Source: Noviherbaspirillum sedimenti
GTDB taxonomy: Bacteria > Pseudomonadota > Gammaproteobacteria > Burkholderiales > Burkholderiaceae_D
DNA length: 12,844 nt
Reading direction: 5' to 3'
NCBI RefSeq assembly: GCF_003590835.1
Contig: NZ_QYUQ01000004.1
Span: forward strand, 1-12,844
Position 1 is the first letter of the stretch. Each line of letters begins with the position of its first letter. This document shows positions 1 to 10,687 of this stretch, in pieces. The notes under the pieces were generated by a model, which saw nothing but the letters and a program-made list of their open reading frames with translations, did no database searches and was not told where the DNA came from. The translations under genes and the position numbers were made by a program.

Positions 1-1122
1 TTCAAGCACAGAGCAATCTTACGATCGGCGGCGTACTTCAAGCCAATGTGAAGAACTACAAGATCAGCAGCACTACTCGCCAAACCAGCAACGAACTGCG
101 CATTGACGACGACTACGCTTCGCGCTTCTGGCTGTCCGGTACTGAAGATCTGGGCGGCGGTCTGAAAGCCCTGTTCTACGTGGAAAACCGTTTCAACACC
201 GACGTTGGCACTGCTCAAGCAGCTACCGGCAACGGCCTGGGCAATGGCGAAACTTACGTCGGCATGAAAGGCCACTGGGGGCAAGTCACTGCCGGCAAGC
301 ATTCATGGATGTCAACCCAGGGCTTGACTACAGAGTATGTGTCCGCCTCCGGCAACTTGCTCGCCGTGCCGACCAGCATGCTTGCAACCTACTCCATTCT
401 GAATCAGGCGGTCGGCAATCTGGATACCACTCGTCGCGCCAATTCGGTCACTTACCGTTCGCCGGTCATTAGCGGCTTCAGCGGTATGGTCGGCATATCC
501 ACTGCCAGCGCTGCCAATGAAGGCACCGTTAACGGCAGGAACGATTACAGTGATGGCCGCGAATACTTCCTGCAAGGTGCCTACGCCAACGGCCCGCTGG
601 CGTTAGCGCTGGCGTATCGCGACTTCACTGCGGAAGGGCGGGGCTCCTTCGTCACGAATGCCGGCGTCACGGCCTTTGTTCCCGGCACCGATGACAAGCA
701 GTTGCGATTTACTGGCTCCTACAAGTTCGGCAGCCTCAAGTTGGGCATGATGGCCGACCGCGCCACTCGGGAAGCCGTCGGTGGCAGCAAGTCTTCTCGT
801 ACCGCATGGTCAATCCCGGTCAGCTATGCCATCGGCAACGGCACCATCCTGGGCAGCGTCACCAAGGCTGGCGACCTGTCTGTCGGCCATGCTGGCCTCG
901 CGGCCAGCACTGGCAACGATAGCGGCGCCAAGAATGTACACCGTGGGCTACGACCAGGCCCTGTCCAAGCGCACCAACGTCGGCGTGTACTACAGCCGAC
1001 TGGACAATGATGCGAACGGTGTCTATCAACCCTTCAATGCGGGCACTTCCTTCACCGGATCGAGTCTGGTCGCTGGCGAAACCGCTTCGACTTTTGCTTT
1101 GGGCGTAAAACACACCTTCTGA
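1..1122 (+). CDS. Gram-negative (betaproteobacterial) outer-membrane porin, 5' truncated by window, one-base frameshift
   Basis: This is a general diffusion porin of the betaproteobacterial trimeric family, a 16-stranded beta barrel in the outer membrane that passes small hydrophilic solutes. The reading frame is open from base 3. It starts at QAQSNLTIGG, which looks like the end of the signal peptide (cleavage near A-QS), so the true start lies before the window. Family features visible are SRFWLSGTEDLGGGLKALFY with ENRF, then GETYVGMKGHWGQVTAGK, alternating beta-strand sequence, and the C-terminal strand ending LGVKHTF with the terminal Phe recognised by the BAM machinery. The mature protein would be about 371 residues, normal for the family. 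The frame breaks near base 933: the first frame gives ...DSGAKN then a nonsense tail ending at 1010, while the next frame continues MYTVGYDQALSKRTNVGVYY to the stop at 1122. Removing one A from AAGAATG restores the gene. This may be a sequencing error or a real mutation. Confidence 0.9.
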
Positions 1123-1164
1123 TTGTCCAGGGCTTGCCCCAGACGCAGAAGGTCGCAGTCTGAT

Positions 1165-1192
1165 AAAAATGGGCGCTACGGCGCCCATTTTT
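1165..1192. terminator. Bidirectional intrinsic terminator after the porin gene
   Basis: Perfect 12-bp inverted repeat AAAAATGGGCGC / GCGCCCATTTTT with loop TACG, 42 bases after the porin stop. The GC core is flanked by A5 on the left and T5 on the right, so it can work on both strands: it ends porin transcripts and would also stop read-through from the convergent rRNA operon. Confidence 0.9.
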
Positions 1193-1340
1193 CAAACCGG
1201 GTGCTTACGTGGAAACCATGTGTTAGCTGATTCGAATGGCCCCTGCGGCAGAGCAAGGCAGCCTGAGGCAAGAAGTCGCCCCGATGGGGCCGCGGTGCAG
1301 AAGGTGCCTATCGCGGAACAGGAAGCAATGTCACGCACCG
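1193..1340. other. Intergenic gap between two terminators, nothing recognised
   Basis: About 150 bases between the porin terminator and the rRNA operon terminator. No convincing coding frame, RNA or repeat was seen. The short open frames here have no recognisable protein sequence. Confidence 0.6.
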
Positions 1341-1352
1341 AAAATCCAAAGC

Positions 1353-1388
1353 GAAACGCCCCACGCTCTTTCGAGGGTGGGGCGTTTC
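1353..1388 (-). terminator. Terminator of rRNA operon 1
   Basis: 12-bp perfect stem GAAACGCCCCAC / GTGGGGCGTTTC, extended inside by CTC/GAG around a TTTC loop. It lies 10 bases beyond the 3' end of 5S rRNA on the minus strand. The T tract after it is weak (GCTTTGGATTTTC), but the position and stem strength fit an rRNA operon terminator. Confidence 0.85.
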
Positions 1389-1398
1389 TGGGGTAATA

Positions 1399-1512
1399 GC
1401 CTGACGATGACCTACTTTCACACTGGTTGCAGCACTATCATCGGCGCGAAGTCGTTTCACGGTCCTGTTCGGGATGGGAAGGGGTGGTACCAACTTGCTA
1501 TGGTCATCAGGC
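1399..1512 (-). rRNA. rrf: 5S ribosomal RNA, operon 1
   Basis: 114 bases. The ends pair (GCCTGATGACC at the 5' end, GGTCATCGTCAGGC at the 3' end), and the universal 5S segments are present: CCCATCCCGAACAGG, then CGTGAAACGACTTCGC, then GATGATAGTG. It is the last gene of the operon, between the 23S spacer and the terminator. It is identical to the copy at 10688-10801. Confidence 0.95.
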
Positions 1513-1677
1513 ATAACTTGTAGTGTCGCTTGTGGTGCCCGTTGACCTGGGCATCGCAAACAACGCAATCCGGGAAGAAGCAATAGTTCAGGGTACTACT
1601 TAATATTGGCGGTTGTGATTGCCAGAATCGATCATGGCATACACAGCTTACTCATCATCTATAACATCAAGGTTATA
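1513..1677 (-). other. 23S-5S internal spacer, operon 1
   Basis: 165-base spacer between 23S and 5S. Its 23S-proximal part (about 1658-1677) continues the pairing between the two 23S ends, giving the RNase III processing stem. No tRNA is present. Confidence 0.8.
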
Positions 1678-4553
<2,876 letters not shown>

Positions 4554-4851
4554 TATAACGTTGATCTCTCGGTTTGTTCCCATTCCAAGAGACGTCATAG
4601 AGTTATTCTGAGTTTGTTGCGTTTGCCGTAATCCAGCCATTCTCGCTTGCGCGGGAACGCTTTCATACTTCGATGATTGATACAATCACAACCCACCAGT
4701 CTTTCCAATGCATTCCTGCATCAGGCCAACTGATAAATTTCTTTACTATTACTTCTTCCAGATTGTTAAAGAACAAAACAGCCAATGGTCTTCTAAAAAC
4801 CAAACCAGAGTCTCGTCATACTGACTGACTGTGGTTTGACCTTTGTGAAAC
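4554..4851 (-). other. tRNA-Ala to 23S spacer with boxA
   Basis: 298-base internal transcribed spacer. Next to 23S it contains ATCAACGTTATAGGGACAAG (minus strand), which pairs, with one mismatch, with the 3' flank of 23S. This is the base of the 23S precursor stem cut by RNase III. It also holds the spacer boxA. No gene is present. Confidence 0.85.
4763..4774 (-). promoter_or_regulatory. boxA antitermination site in the 16S-23S spacer
   Basis: Minus strand reads GTTCTTTAACAA followed by TCTGGAAGAAGTAA, the classical spacer boxA context. boxA RNA is bound by NusB/NusE and keeps RNA polymerase from terminating early while it transcribes 23S. Confidence 0.8.
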
Positions 4852-4927
4852 TGGTGGAGGTTGACGGGATCGAACCGACGACCCCCTGCTTGCAAAGCAG
4901 GTGCTCTCCCAGCTGAGCTAAACCCCC
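4852..4927 (-). tRNA. tRNA-Ala (UGC)
   Basis: 76 bases with encoded CCA. The cloverleaf is complete: acceptor GGGGGTT pairs with AACCTCC and includes the G3:U70 wobble pair that AlaRS recognises. The D arm is AGCTCAGCTGGGAGAGC, the anticodon TGC sits in CTTTGCAAG, and the T arm is CGTCGGTTCGATCCCG. It lies 7 bases after tRNA-Ile in the operon spacer, the usual place. Confidence 0.97.
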
Positions 4928-4934
4928 GTATTCC

Positions 4935-5011
4935 TGGTGGGTCTGGTTGGGCTCGAACCAACGACCCCCGCGTTATCAACACGGTGCTCTAACCAGCTGA
5001 GCTACAGACCC
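4935..5011 (-). tRNA. tRNA-Ile (GAU)
   Basis: 77 bases with encoded CCA. Acceptor GGGTCTG pairs with CAGACCC, the D arm is AGCTCAGCTGGTTAGAGC, the anticodon GAT sits in GTTGATAAC, and the T arm is GTTGGTTCGAGCCCAAC. It is first in the 16S-Ile-Ala-23S order typical of most proteobacterial rRNA operons. Confidence 0.97.
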
Positions 5012-5078
5012 GCTTGATCAGACCTCAATTGCCCCGTGGTGCTGCGGGCACTGTTTTCTGTTCTCTTCAACTAACAGA

Positions 5079-5100
5079 CCGATAAGTGTGAGCGCTCAAC
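5079..5100 (-). repeat. 16S precursor processing stem, 3' arm
   Basis: The plus strand reads CCGATAAGTGTGAGCGCTCAAC. It matches the leader sequence CCGATAAGTGTGGGCGCTTG on the minus strand (6802-6823), so in the transcript the two arms pair across the whole 16S, with a few wobble pairs. This is the RNase III stem that releases pre-16S rRNA. Confidence 0.8.
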
Positions 5101-5114
5101 TTGCATGCATACTC

Positions 5115-6650
<1,536 letters not shown>

Positions 6651-6801
6651 AATCTCTGTTTTGTGTCCTTGCGGACAGGTTCCGAAGAACCGTCGCTCAC
6701 TCAAAATACTGACAGGATCAATCCTTGCGGACTGACCTATTTTCTTCTGTGCGAGCACTTGATATTTTAAGCTTGACGCTGGTTACCCAGCGCTGCACTC
6801 C

Positions 6802-6823
6802 ATCAAGCGCCCACACTTATCGG
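6802..6823 (-). repeat. 16S precursor processing stem, 5' arm
   Basis: Minus strand reads CCGATAAGTGTGGGCGCTTGAT, complementary (with G-U pairs) to the spacer arm just after 16S at 5079-5100. The two arms flank the 16S gene symmetrically, as expected for the RNase III cleavage stem. Confidence 0.8.
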
Positions 6824-6824
6824 C

Positions 6825-6842
6825 TGTTAATTTTTAAAGAAC
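6825..6842 (-). promoter_or_regulatory. boxA-like antitermination site in the leader
   Basis: Minus strand reads GTTCTTTAAAAATTAACA just before the 16S processing arm. It resembles the boxA of betaproteobacterial rRNA leaders and the spacer boxA at 4763-4774 (GTTCTTTAACAA). Confidence 0.65.
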
Positions 6843-6912
6843 TTCCTTTTCTGCTTTGCCAGGTGACCGGCAGGCTGCGAAGCGTTGTGTTCGTCAGCAG
6901 CAGAGAGATGAG

Positions 6913-6960
6913 ATTATGGAGGGTCTCGATGTTTCCGTCAATAGTATTTTTGAAGAACTT
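6913..6960 (-). promoter_or_regulatory. rRNA operon promoter with UP-like element
   Basis: On the minus strand, -35 TTGACG (6936-6941) and -10 CATAAT (6913-6918) are separated by exactly 17 bases. Immediately upstream is AT-rich AAGTTCTTCAAAAATACTA, which resembles an UP element. The start of transcription would be near 6906, about 255 bases before 16S. This is the best sigma-70 match in the leader region and is on the correct strand. I see only one clear promoter; a weaker TTTACA-N18-TTATAC at 7137-7166 could be a second. Confidence 0.8.
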
Positions 6961-7499
6961 TCATCTCATCAACGCCGCACCCGCTTTGCGACACTCGACT
7001 TAACGGATATCGCCGCATAAGCATGCTGCGTTTTACTACGCTTCCGGCATTCTTCGTATGCCAGTGATGGCCTTAATGCCGAAAGCCCCCTACTCCCATG
7101 GAGCTGCGCCTAAAAAGGCAGCGACACAATGCAATCGTATAATCGCCCAATGCTTAGGCCTGTAAACGGGATCGCCAGACATTTGCCGCTAGCACTTACG
7201 GCAGCACTTGGGTACGCCGTCCTGTCACGCTGGAAGCTGGATGGCGTACCTTCCGTCCGCCCCTCGTCCAAGGTGGCGTGGTGCCAACGGACCAGGAAGA
7301 GAAGGCACTGGCTCATTGTCATTTTCAAACAAAAGCATTGCCTAAACAGCAATTTCGCGCATTCACTCGCAGCCAGGCGCCAGATTTCAAAGCGATGCTG
7401 CCTTGCGCGGCGAGCATGGTCGGCATCGGCCTGCAGTATCGTATCGCGGGTAGAGGGTAGCGATAGGTGGTTCGCTCTTTGAATGTCCCGGCAAAGGGA
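6961..7499. other. Non-coding or degraded region between the rRNA promoter and IS66
   Basis: About 540 bases with no gene I can support. An open frame at 7129-7482 (+, 117 residues) has an Arg/Ser/Ala-rich composition and no recognisable motif. A shifted frame ending at 7460 reads somewhat more like protein (EEKALAHCHF...), so a decayed gene is possible. A TATAAT on the plus strand at 7138-7143 lacks a good -35 box. Confidence 0.5.
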
Positions 7500-7528
7500 G
7501 TAAGCACCCTTTCAGCACCGTGTTGACG
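7500..7528 (+). repeat. IS66 terminal inverted repeat, left end
   Basis: Starts GTAAGCACCCTTTCAGCACC and continues GTGTTGACG. Read inward, it matches the right end (10403 leftwards, GTAAGCGCCTCATCTGTACC...) at 21 of 29 positions, including GTAAGC, ACCGT and GACG. Ends starting GTAA are usual for IS66 elements. Confidence 0.8.
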
Positions 7529-7554
7529 GCCTGATTTCTGGTGACAGCTAAAAT
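7523..7554 (+). promoter_or_regulatory. Possible weak promoter of the passenger gene
   Basis: TTGACG (7523-7528) and TAAAAT (7549-7554), separated by 20 bases, which is longer than ideal. They lie 33 bases before the ATG at 7587. The -35 box is part of the IS66 left inverted repeat. Confidence 0.3.
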
Positions 7555-7586
7555 AGCGGCTTTCCTTTCATTCAGGCCTGTCAATT

Positions 7587-7955
7587 ATGCACGAGTATCC
7601 GCGCTTCACCATTAACCGTAGCCTGGTTGTTTTGCTGCCGAAGCAGCCGGTTCTCGACTGGATCATGCGCGTCGATCCGAACCCGCCGAAACTGACGCTC
7701 GAAGAACTGCGTCAGGAACAAGATGCCTTTCTGATTTCCCAGCGAGCGGCCGAAACGGTGGAAGATGCCGAGCGCTGGATCCATCGCCACTGGAAGGTAT
7801 TCTTCGAGGCATTCCTGCATGATTGGTATACGGAGGAATCCTGGTGGCCGAAGAATCGCAGCCTCAAGATGTTCAAGGAATGGTTCGAAGTCCAGTACCA
7901 CTCAATGGTTTGGGACCTGGCTGACGAAACGGTGGAACACGAGGATTGGGAGTGA
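7587..7955 (+). CDS. Conserved hypothetical protein, Trp-rich, probable IS66 passenger gene
   Basis: A 122-residue soluble acidic protein of unknown function. It has no signal peptide, membrane segment or known catalytic motif. It opens [21 protein letters not shown], contains a helical charged middle (about 36-78), and ends with [20 protein letters not shown] followed by [14 protein letters not shown]. There are nine tryptophans, including WW at 86-87. I believe similar small proteins occur as uncharacterised chromosomal genes in beta- and gammaproteobacteria, but cannot confirm this here. The ATG at 7587 follows an in-frame gap and fits the natural start, though no strong ribosome site is visible. 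It is convergent with tnpC and overlaps its end by 54 bases. It lies inside the IS66 inverted repeats, so it is either a passenger gene or a host gene captured by the element. Coding quality is high compared with the surrounding frames. Confidence 0.8.
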   Translation: MHEYPRFTINRSLVVLLPKQPVLDWIMRVDPNPPKLTLEELRQEQDAFLISQRAAETVEDAERWIHRHWKVFFEAFLHDWYTEESWWPKNRSLKMFKEWFEVQYHSMVWDLADETVEHEDWE

Positions 7956-9527
7956 TGCCTCACGCCAGCATTGCGCTACGCAGGCAACGTTCCATGGCAG
8001 CAGTTCGTCGATCTTGTTGATGGGGTAATCAGCAATATGCGTCAGCACATGGCGCAGGTACGCTTCCGGATCGATGTCGTTGAGGCGAGCTGAACCGATG
8101 AACGAGTACATAGCGGCAGCACGCTCGCCACCGCTGTCGGCCCCCAGGAAAAGGAAATTCTTCCTGCCAAGACAGACGCCGCGCAAGGCATTCTCCGCGA
8201 TGTTATTGTCGATCTCTGCCATGCCATCGTCGCAATAATAGACCAGCGCCTGCCACTGGTTGAGCGCGTAGTTGATGGCTTTGGTCGTGTCCGATTGGGT
8301 CGATAGTGTCAACAGCCGCTGTCGCAGCCAGATTTCAAGATCGTCCAGCAGGGGCCTGGCCTGCTGTTGCCGAATCCGTTGCCGCTCGTCCGGTGGTTGC
8401 CCACGGATTTGCGCTTCGATGGCATACAGCTCGCCAATCCGTCGCAGCGCTTCGGTGGTGGTTGGCGTTGCCTTGCGCACGTGCAGGTCATGGAGCTTGC
8501 GACGGGCATGTGCCCAGCATGCCGCTTCCTTTACCTGGCCATCAGCGTAGATCGCGTTGAAACCGGCAAATGCATCAGCCTGAACCACGCCGGCAAATCC
8601 GGCCAGGTGCGACTGCGGATGCTGGCCCTGGCGGTTCGGCGAATAGGCGAACCACACTGCCGCTGGGGCGGACGAGCCGGCATTGCGATCATCCCTGACG
8701 TACACCCAGAGTCGTCCCGTCTTCGTCTGGCCATTGCCAGGAGACAGTACCGGCATCGGCGTATCGTCCGCATGAATCTTGCCCGGGGCCAGTACATGGC
8801 GGCGCAGTGCCTCCACCAGAGGGGTAATCAGCACACCGCACGCCCCCATCCAGCGTCCCGTGGTGGCGGGATCCAGATCCACCCCTTTCCTGGCGTGGAT
8901 GACCGATTGGCGATACAGCGGTTGATGATCGGCGAATTTCCCCACGGCGATGTTGGCCAGCAGAGCGGGGCCGGCGAAACTGCGCTGAATCGGCCGACTC
9001 GGTGCGGCCGCCTGGACGATCGCGTCGCAGCAGCCACAGGCTTTTTTACGCCGCACATGGCGAATCACCTTGAAGGCGGCGTCGATGATTTCCAGCTGTT
9101 CTGAAACGTCCTCGCCGAGCGGCTTGAGGTCGCCGCCGCATGCCGGGCAGGCTTGGACCTCTGGCGCGATGATGTGGTCTTCGCGCGGCAGGTGGTCAGG
9201 CAATGGCTGGCGTGCCGACTTCTGCCGGGGCGTTACTGTTTCCGGCTGCTTCTGTTCGGCAGCGCCTTCCTCGGCAAGCAGATCTTCCAGACGCGTTTCC
9301 AGCTGCTCGAGTTTCTTGTCGATCTTCTCGGACTTGCGGCCGAACTGCATGCGCTTGAGTTTGGCGATCTGCAGTTGCAGCTGCTCGATTTCGAGCGTGC
9401 GCACGGAAAGTGCCAGCTCCAGCGTCGACACGGTATGGCGCAATTGCTGGAGCTCGTCGTCGCGGCGCAATAGCAAAGCCTTCAGGGCATCAATATCGTC
9501 CGGCAGTGAGGCGGGGGTGACAGGCAT
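7902..9527 (-). CDS. tnpC: IS66-family transposase TnpC (DDE)
   Basis: The 541-residue transposase that cuts and joins DNA for IS66 movement. Residues 10-90 form a leucine-rich coiled coil ([19 protein letters not shown]...). A zinc-binding region follows with CPAC at 127-130 and CGCC at 164-167. The catalytic core holds the first Asp in HADDTP (254/255), the second in [12 protein letters not shown] (318), and Glu445 in [10 protein letters not shown], the IS66 signature. C-terminal [20 protein letters not shown] and LPWNV (to 514) is the normal family end. The last 27 residues are unusual, and residues 525-541 are read antisense to the passenger gene, so they may be an extension. It starts at ATG 9527, 30 bases after tnpB, with no clear ribosome site, so translation is probably coupled. 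Confidence 0.93.
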   Translation of the reverse strand: MPVTPASLPDDIDALKALLLRRDDELQQLRHTVSTLELALSVRTLEIEQLQLQIAKLKRMQFGRKSEKIDKKLEQLETRLEDLLAEEGAAEQKQPETVTPRQKSARQPLPDHLPREDHIIAPEVQACPACGGDLKPLGEDVSEQLEIIDAAFKVIRHVRRKKACGCCDAIVQAAAPSRPIQRSFAGPALLANIAVGKFADHQPLYRQSVIHARKGVDLDPATTGRWMGACGVLITPLVEALRRHVLAPGKIHADDTPMPVLSPGNGQTKTGRLWVYVRDDRNAGSSAPAAVWFAYSPNRQGQHPQSHLAGFAGVVQADAFAGFNAIYADGQVKEAACWAHARRKLHDLHVRKATPTTTEALRRIGELYAIEAQIRGQPPDERQRIRQQQARPLLDDLEIWLRQRLLTLSTQSDTTKAINYALNQWQALVYYCDDGMAEIDNNIAENALRGVCLGRKNFLFLGADSGGERAAAMYSFIGSARLNDIDPEAYLRHVLTHIADYPINKIDELLPWNVACVAQCWREASLPILVFHRFVSQVPNH

Positions 9528-9557
9528 GCGCGGCAGTTTACGCGCTTGCCGGAATGT

Positions 9558-9905
9558 TTACAACAAGGAAAGCGGTGGCCCGGTGCGTTCCGGCTGCTTC
9601 CAGTTGATCCCCTCCAGCAGCATGGACAGCTGCGCCGGGGTCAGGTGGATCTTGCCGCTGTCGGCCTGCGGCCAGACGAACCGGCCATGCTCAAGCCGCT
9701 TGATGAGCAGACATAGTCCATCGCCGGTGGCCCACAACACCTTGATGACATTGCCACGCCGGCCACGGAAGACGAACACATGGCCGGAGAGGGGTTCCTC
9801 GGCCAGGGTCATTTGCACCTTGGCCGCCAGGCCATTCATGCCGGCCCGCATGTCGGTGATGCCTGCGGCAATCCAGATGCGCGTTCCCGCCGGCAGGCCC
9901 ATCAT
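9558..9905 (-). CDS. tnpB: IS66 accessory protein TnpB (Orf2)
   Basis: A 115-residue full-length IS66 Orf2-like protein, needed for transposition in the family but with unknown exact role. The diagnostic segments are visible: GTRIWIAAGITDMRAGMNGL near the start, FVFRGRRGNVIKVLWATGDG with LCLLIKRLE in the middle, and GRFVWPQ. The family usually has GD or GN before IKVLW, as here. Its ATG (9903-9905) overlaps the tnpA stop as ATGA, so the two are translationally coupled. tnpC follows after 30 bases. Confidence 0.94.
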   Translation of the reverse strand: MMGLPAGTRIWIAAGITDMRAGMNGLAAKVQMTLAEEPLSGHVFVFRGRRGNVIKVLWATGDGLCLLIKRLEHGRFVWPQADSGKIHLTPAQLSMLLEGINWKQPERTGPPLSLL

Positions 9906-10321
9906 GGCCGCAACATCCGCAGGACTGCATGCAGCATGGCCAGATCGGCGTGGCCATCAAACCGGAGCGTCACATCGGCGATGGCAATTTCCATGATGCC
10001 CTGTCGCGCAACGCGCGTGTCCGTTGTGCTTGCCGTCTCTGTCGTCGCCAGAAGTCGAGGCGTTGATGCGGGCGCGACCGCTGCCGCTGTCTCGACAATC
10101 GTGACTGGCAACATGGCCTGAGGCGCCGGCGCAGCATCGAACAGGCCAGCCACCAAATGTCGCCGCCATTTGAACAGCATGTTGACGTTGATGCCGTGCT
10201 GCTGCGCCAGATGTGAAACGGAAGCGCCAGGCTCGCTGGCCTGCTGCGCGAGCTGCTTCTTGAACGCGACCGGAAAGTTCGGGCGCCGTTTGCGACGCCC
10301 CTCTAAAATCAATGAATCCAC
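9902..10321 (-). CDS. tnpA: IS66 accessory protein TnpA (Orf1), helix-turn-helix
   Basis: A DNA-binding accessory protein of IS66, of the IS3/IS66 Orf1 helix-turn-helix type. From the GTG at 10319-10321 it reads MDSLILEGRRKRRPNFPVAF, 139 residues. The helix-turn-helix is KKQLAQQASEPGASVSHLAQ followed by QHGINVNMLFKWRRHL, with the characteristic GINxNxxFKWRR. The C-terminal half is Ala/Thr-rich and ends ADVTLRFDGHADLAMLHAVL then RMLRP, as in family members. A second possible GTG start at 10333 would add four residues. I prefer 10321 because GGGA lies at a usable distance upstream and the protein start fits the family better. The start is inside a long inverted repeat (10315-10361), which may restrict translation. 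It is the first gene of the tnpABC operon, with a 4-base overlap with tnpB. Confidence 0.88.
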   Translation of the reverse strand: MDSLILEGRRKRRPNFPVAFKKQLAQQASEPGASVSHLAQQHGINVNMLFKWRRHLVAGLFDAAPAPQAMLPVTIVETAAAVAPASTPRLLATTETASTTDTRVARQGIMEIAIADVTLRFDGHADLAMLHAVLRMLRP

Positions 10322-10361
10322 GATAGTTCCCACTAAAAAATAGCGGGAACTATCGTGGATT
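10315..10361. repeat. Perfect 17-bp inverted repeat over the tnpA start
   Basis: Arms AATCCACGATAGTTCCC (10315-10331) and its exact reverse complement (10345-10361), separated by 13 bases. In a minus-strand transcript the left arm contains both the GGGA and the GTG start of tnpA, so the hairpin would hide the translation start. No T tract follows, so it is not a typical terminator. Confidence 0.85.
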
Positions 10362-10374
10362 ATTTGGATACTCT

Positions 10375-10403
10375 CGTCCAGACGGTACAGATGAGGCGCT
10401 TAC
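10375..10403 (-). repeat. IS66 terminal inverted repeat, right end
   Basis: Read inward from 10403 on the minus strand: GTAAGCGCCTCATCTGTACC then GTCTGGACG. It pairs with the left end at 7500-7528 at 21 of 29 positions. The first base after it, 10404, is where recognisable IS4-family transposase coding starts (LLDSLVKDKS...). Confidence 0.8.
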
Positions 10404-10608
10404 CTTGCTCGATTCCCTCGTCAAGGATAAATCAGTACCAGCCAAGAAAAATCTTACTCACTATCTGACCAAGATTGCCCGGCTCGGCGGCTACCTTGCT
10501 CGCGCCAACGATCCTCCGCCGGGCAATACGGTCATGTGGCGAGGGGTTTCACGTCTCATCGATATCGAACTTGGCTTCCTGATGGGGACAAAATTTGTGG
10601 GTAATTGA
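10404..10608 (+). pseudogene. IS4-family transposase, C-terminal fragment
   Basis: About 67 residues of the C-terminus of an IS4-family (Tn5/IS50-like) DDE transposase. It reads LLDSLVKDKSVPAKKNLTHY, then LTKIARLGGYLARANDPPPG, then NTVMWRGVSRLIDIELGF, and ends MGTKFVGN. The segment IARLGGYLAR followed by PG..TVMWRG..RL.DI is the standard end of these enzymes and follows the catalytic core, so no active residue remains. It is cut at its 5' side by the IS66 right end. The missing 5' part is not found left of the IS66 element, which argues for rearrangement or deletion after insertion. It is on the plus strand, convergent with rRNA operon 2. Confidence 0.82.
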
Positions 10609-10615
10609 AAGTCAG
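10595..10615 (+). repeat. Probable right terminal repeat of the IS4-family element
   Basis: Reading inward on the minus strand: CTGACTTTCAATTACCCACA. It resembles the Tn5 outside end CTGACTCTTATACACAAGT (CTGACT shared, similar spacing) and overlaps the transposase stop codon, as in IS50-type elements. The next 9 bases, AGAAGACGC (10616-10624), would be the target duplication, but the partner copy is not in the window. Confidence 0.6.
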
Positions 10616-10641
10616 AGAAGACGCTTACGAAAATCCAAAGC

Positions 10642-10677
10642 GAAACGCCCCACGCTCTTTCGAGGGTGGGGCGTTTC
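10642..10677 (-). terminator. Terminator of rRNA operon 2
   Basis: Same 12-bp stem and loop as at 1353-1388. It is the last barrier between operon 2 and the IS4/IS66 insertion on its downstream side. Confidence 0.85.
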
Positions 10678-10687
10678 TGGGGTAATA

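Larger units (their letters stand above)
6651..6906 (-). other. rRNA operon leader
   Basis: Transcribed leader of about 255 bases between the promoter and 16S. It contains the 5' arm of the 16S processing stem and a boxA-like element. No reading frame here looks coding. Confidence 0.75.
7500..10403 (-). mobile_element. IS66-family insertion sequence with an extra gene (about 2.9 kb)
   Basis: The element is bounded by imperfect inverted repeats of about 29 bases (21 matches) and contains the three-gene IS66 set tnpA-tnpB-tnpC on the minus strand. The left 460 bases, between the left repeat and tnpC, hold a convergent small gene at 7587-7955 that is not part of the standard set, so the element is longer than the usual 2.5-2.7 kb. 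The flanking 8-mers (CAAAGGGA on the left, CTTGCTCG on the right) are different, so no target duplication is visible. This suggests recombination or a deletion after insertion. The right end lies inside an IS4-family transposase gene. An alternative is that the element ends just after tnpC near 7960, but I find no matching inverted repeat there. Confidence 0.75.

Noticed and set aside
7129..7482. Possible 117-residue plus-strand protein
   Set aside because: No homology recognised, no ribosome site, and the -10-like TATAAT falls inside it; described as an unassigned region instead.
8023..8033. GTAATCAGC as a possible inner IS66 left end
   Set aside because: It lies inside conserved tnpC coding (the [11 protein letters not shown] region) and does not match the right terminal repeat.
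8367..9104. Plus-strand open frame of 245 codons opposite tnpC
   Set aside because: It is an antisense shadow of the GC-rich tnpC gene, whose own product has the full IS66 transposase motifs.
9528..9557. GTAAAC...GCGTAAAC in the tnpB-tnpC gap as an IS end or attachment site
   Set aside because: It lies within the intact three-gene set of the element; probably only intergenic sequence.
9070..9996. Plus-strand open frame of 308 codons opposite tnpC/tnpB/tnpA
   Set aside because: It spans three genes on the other strand and has a Ser/Arg-rich shadow composition with no motif.
10619..10628. Outer GTAAGCGTC as the IS66 right end
   Set aside because: It pairs less well with the left end than the repeat at 10403, and it would place the IS4 transposase stump inside the element.
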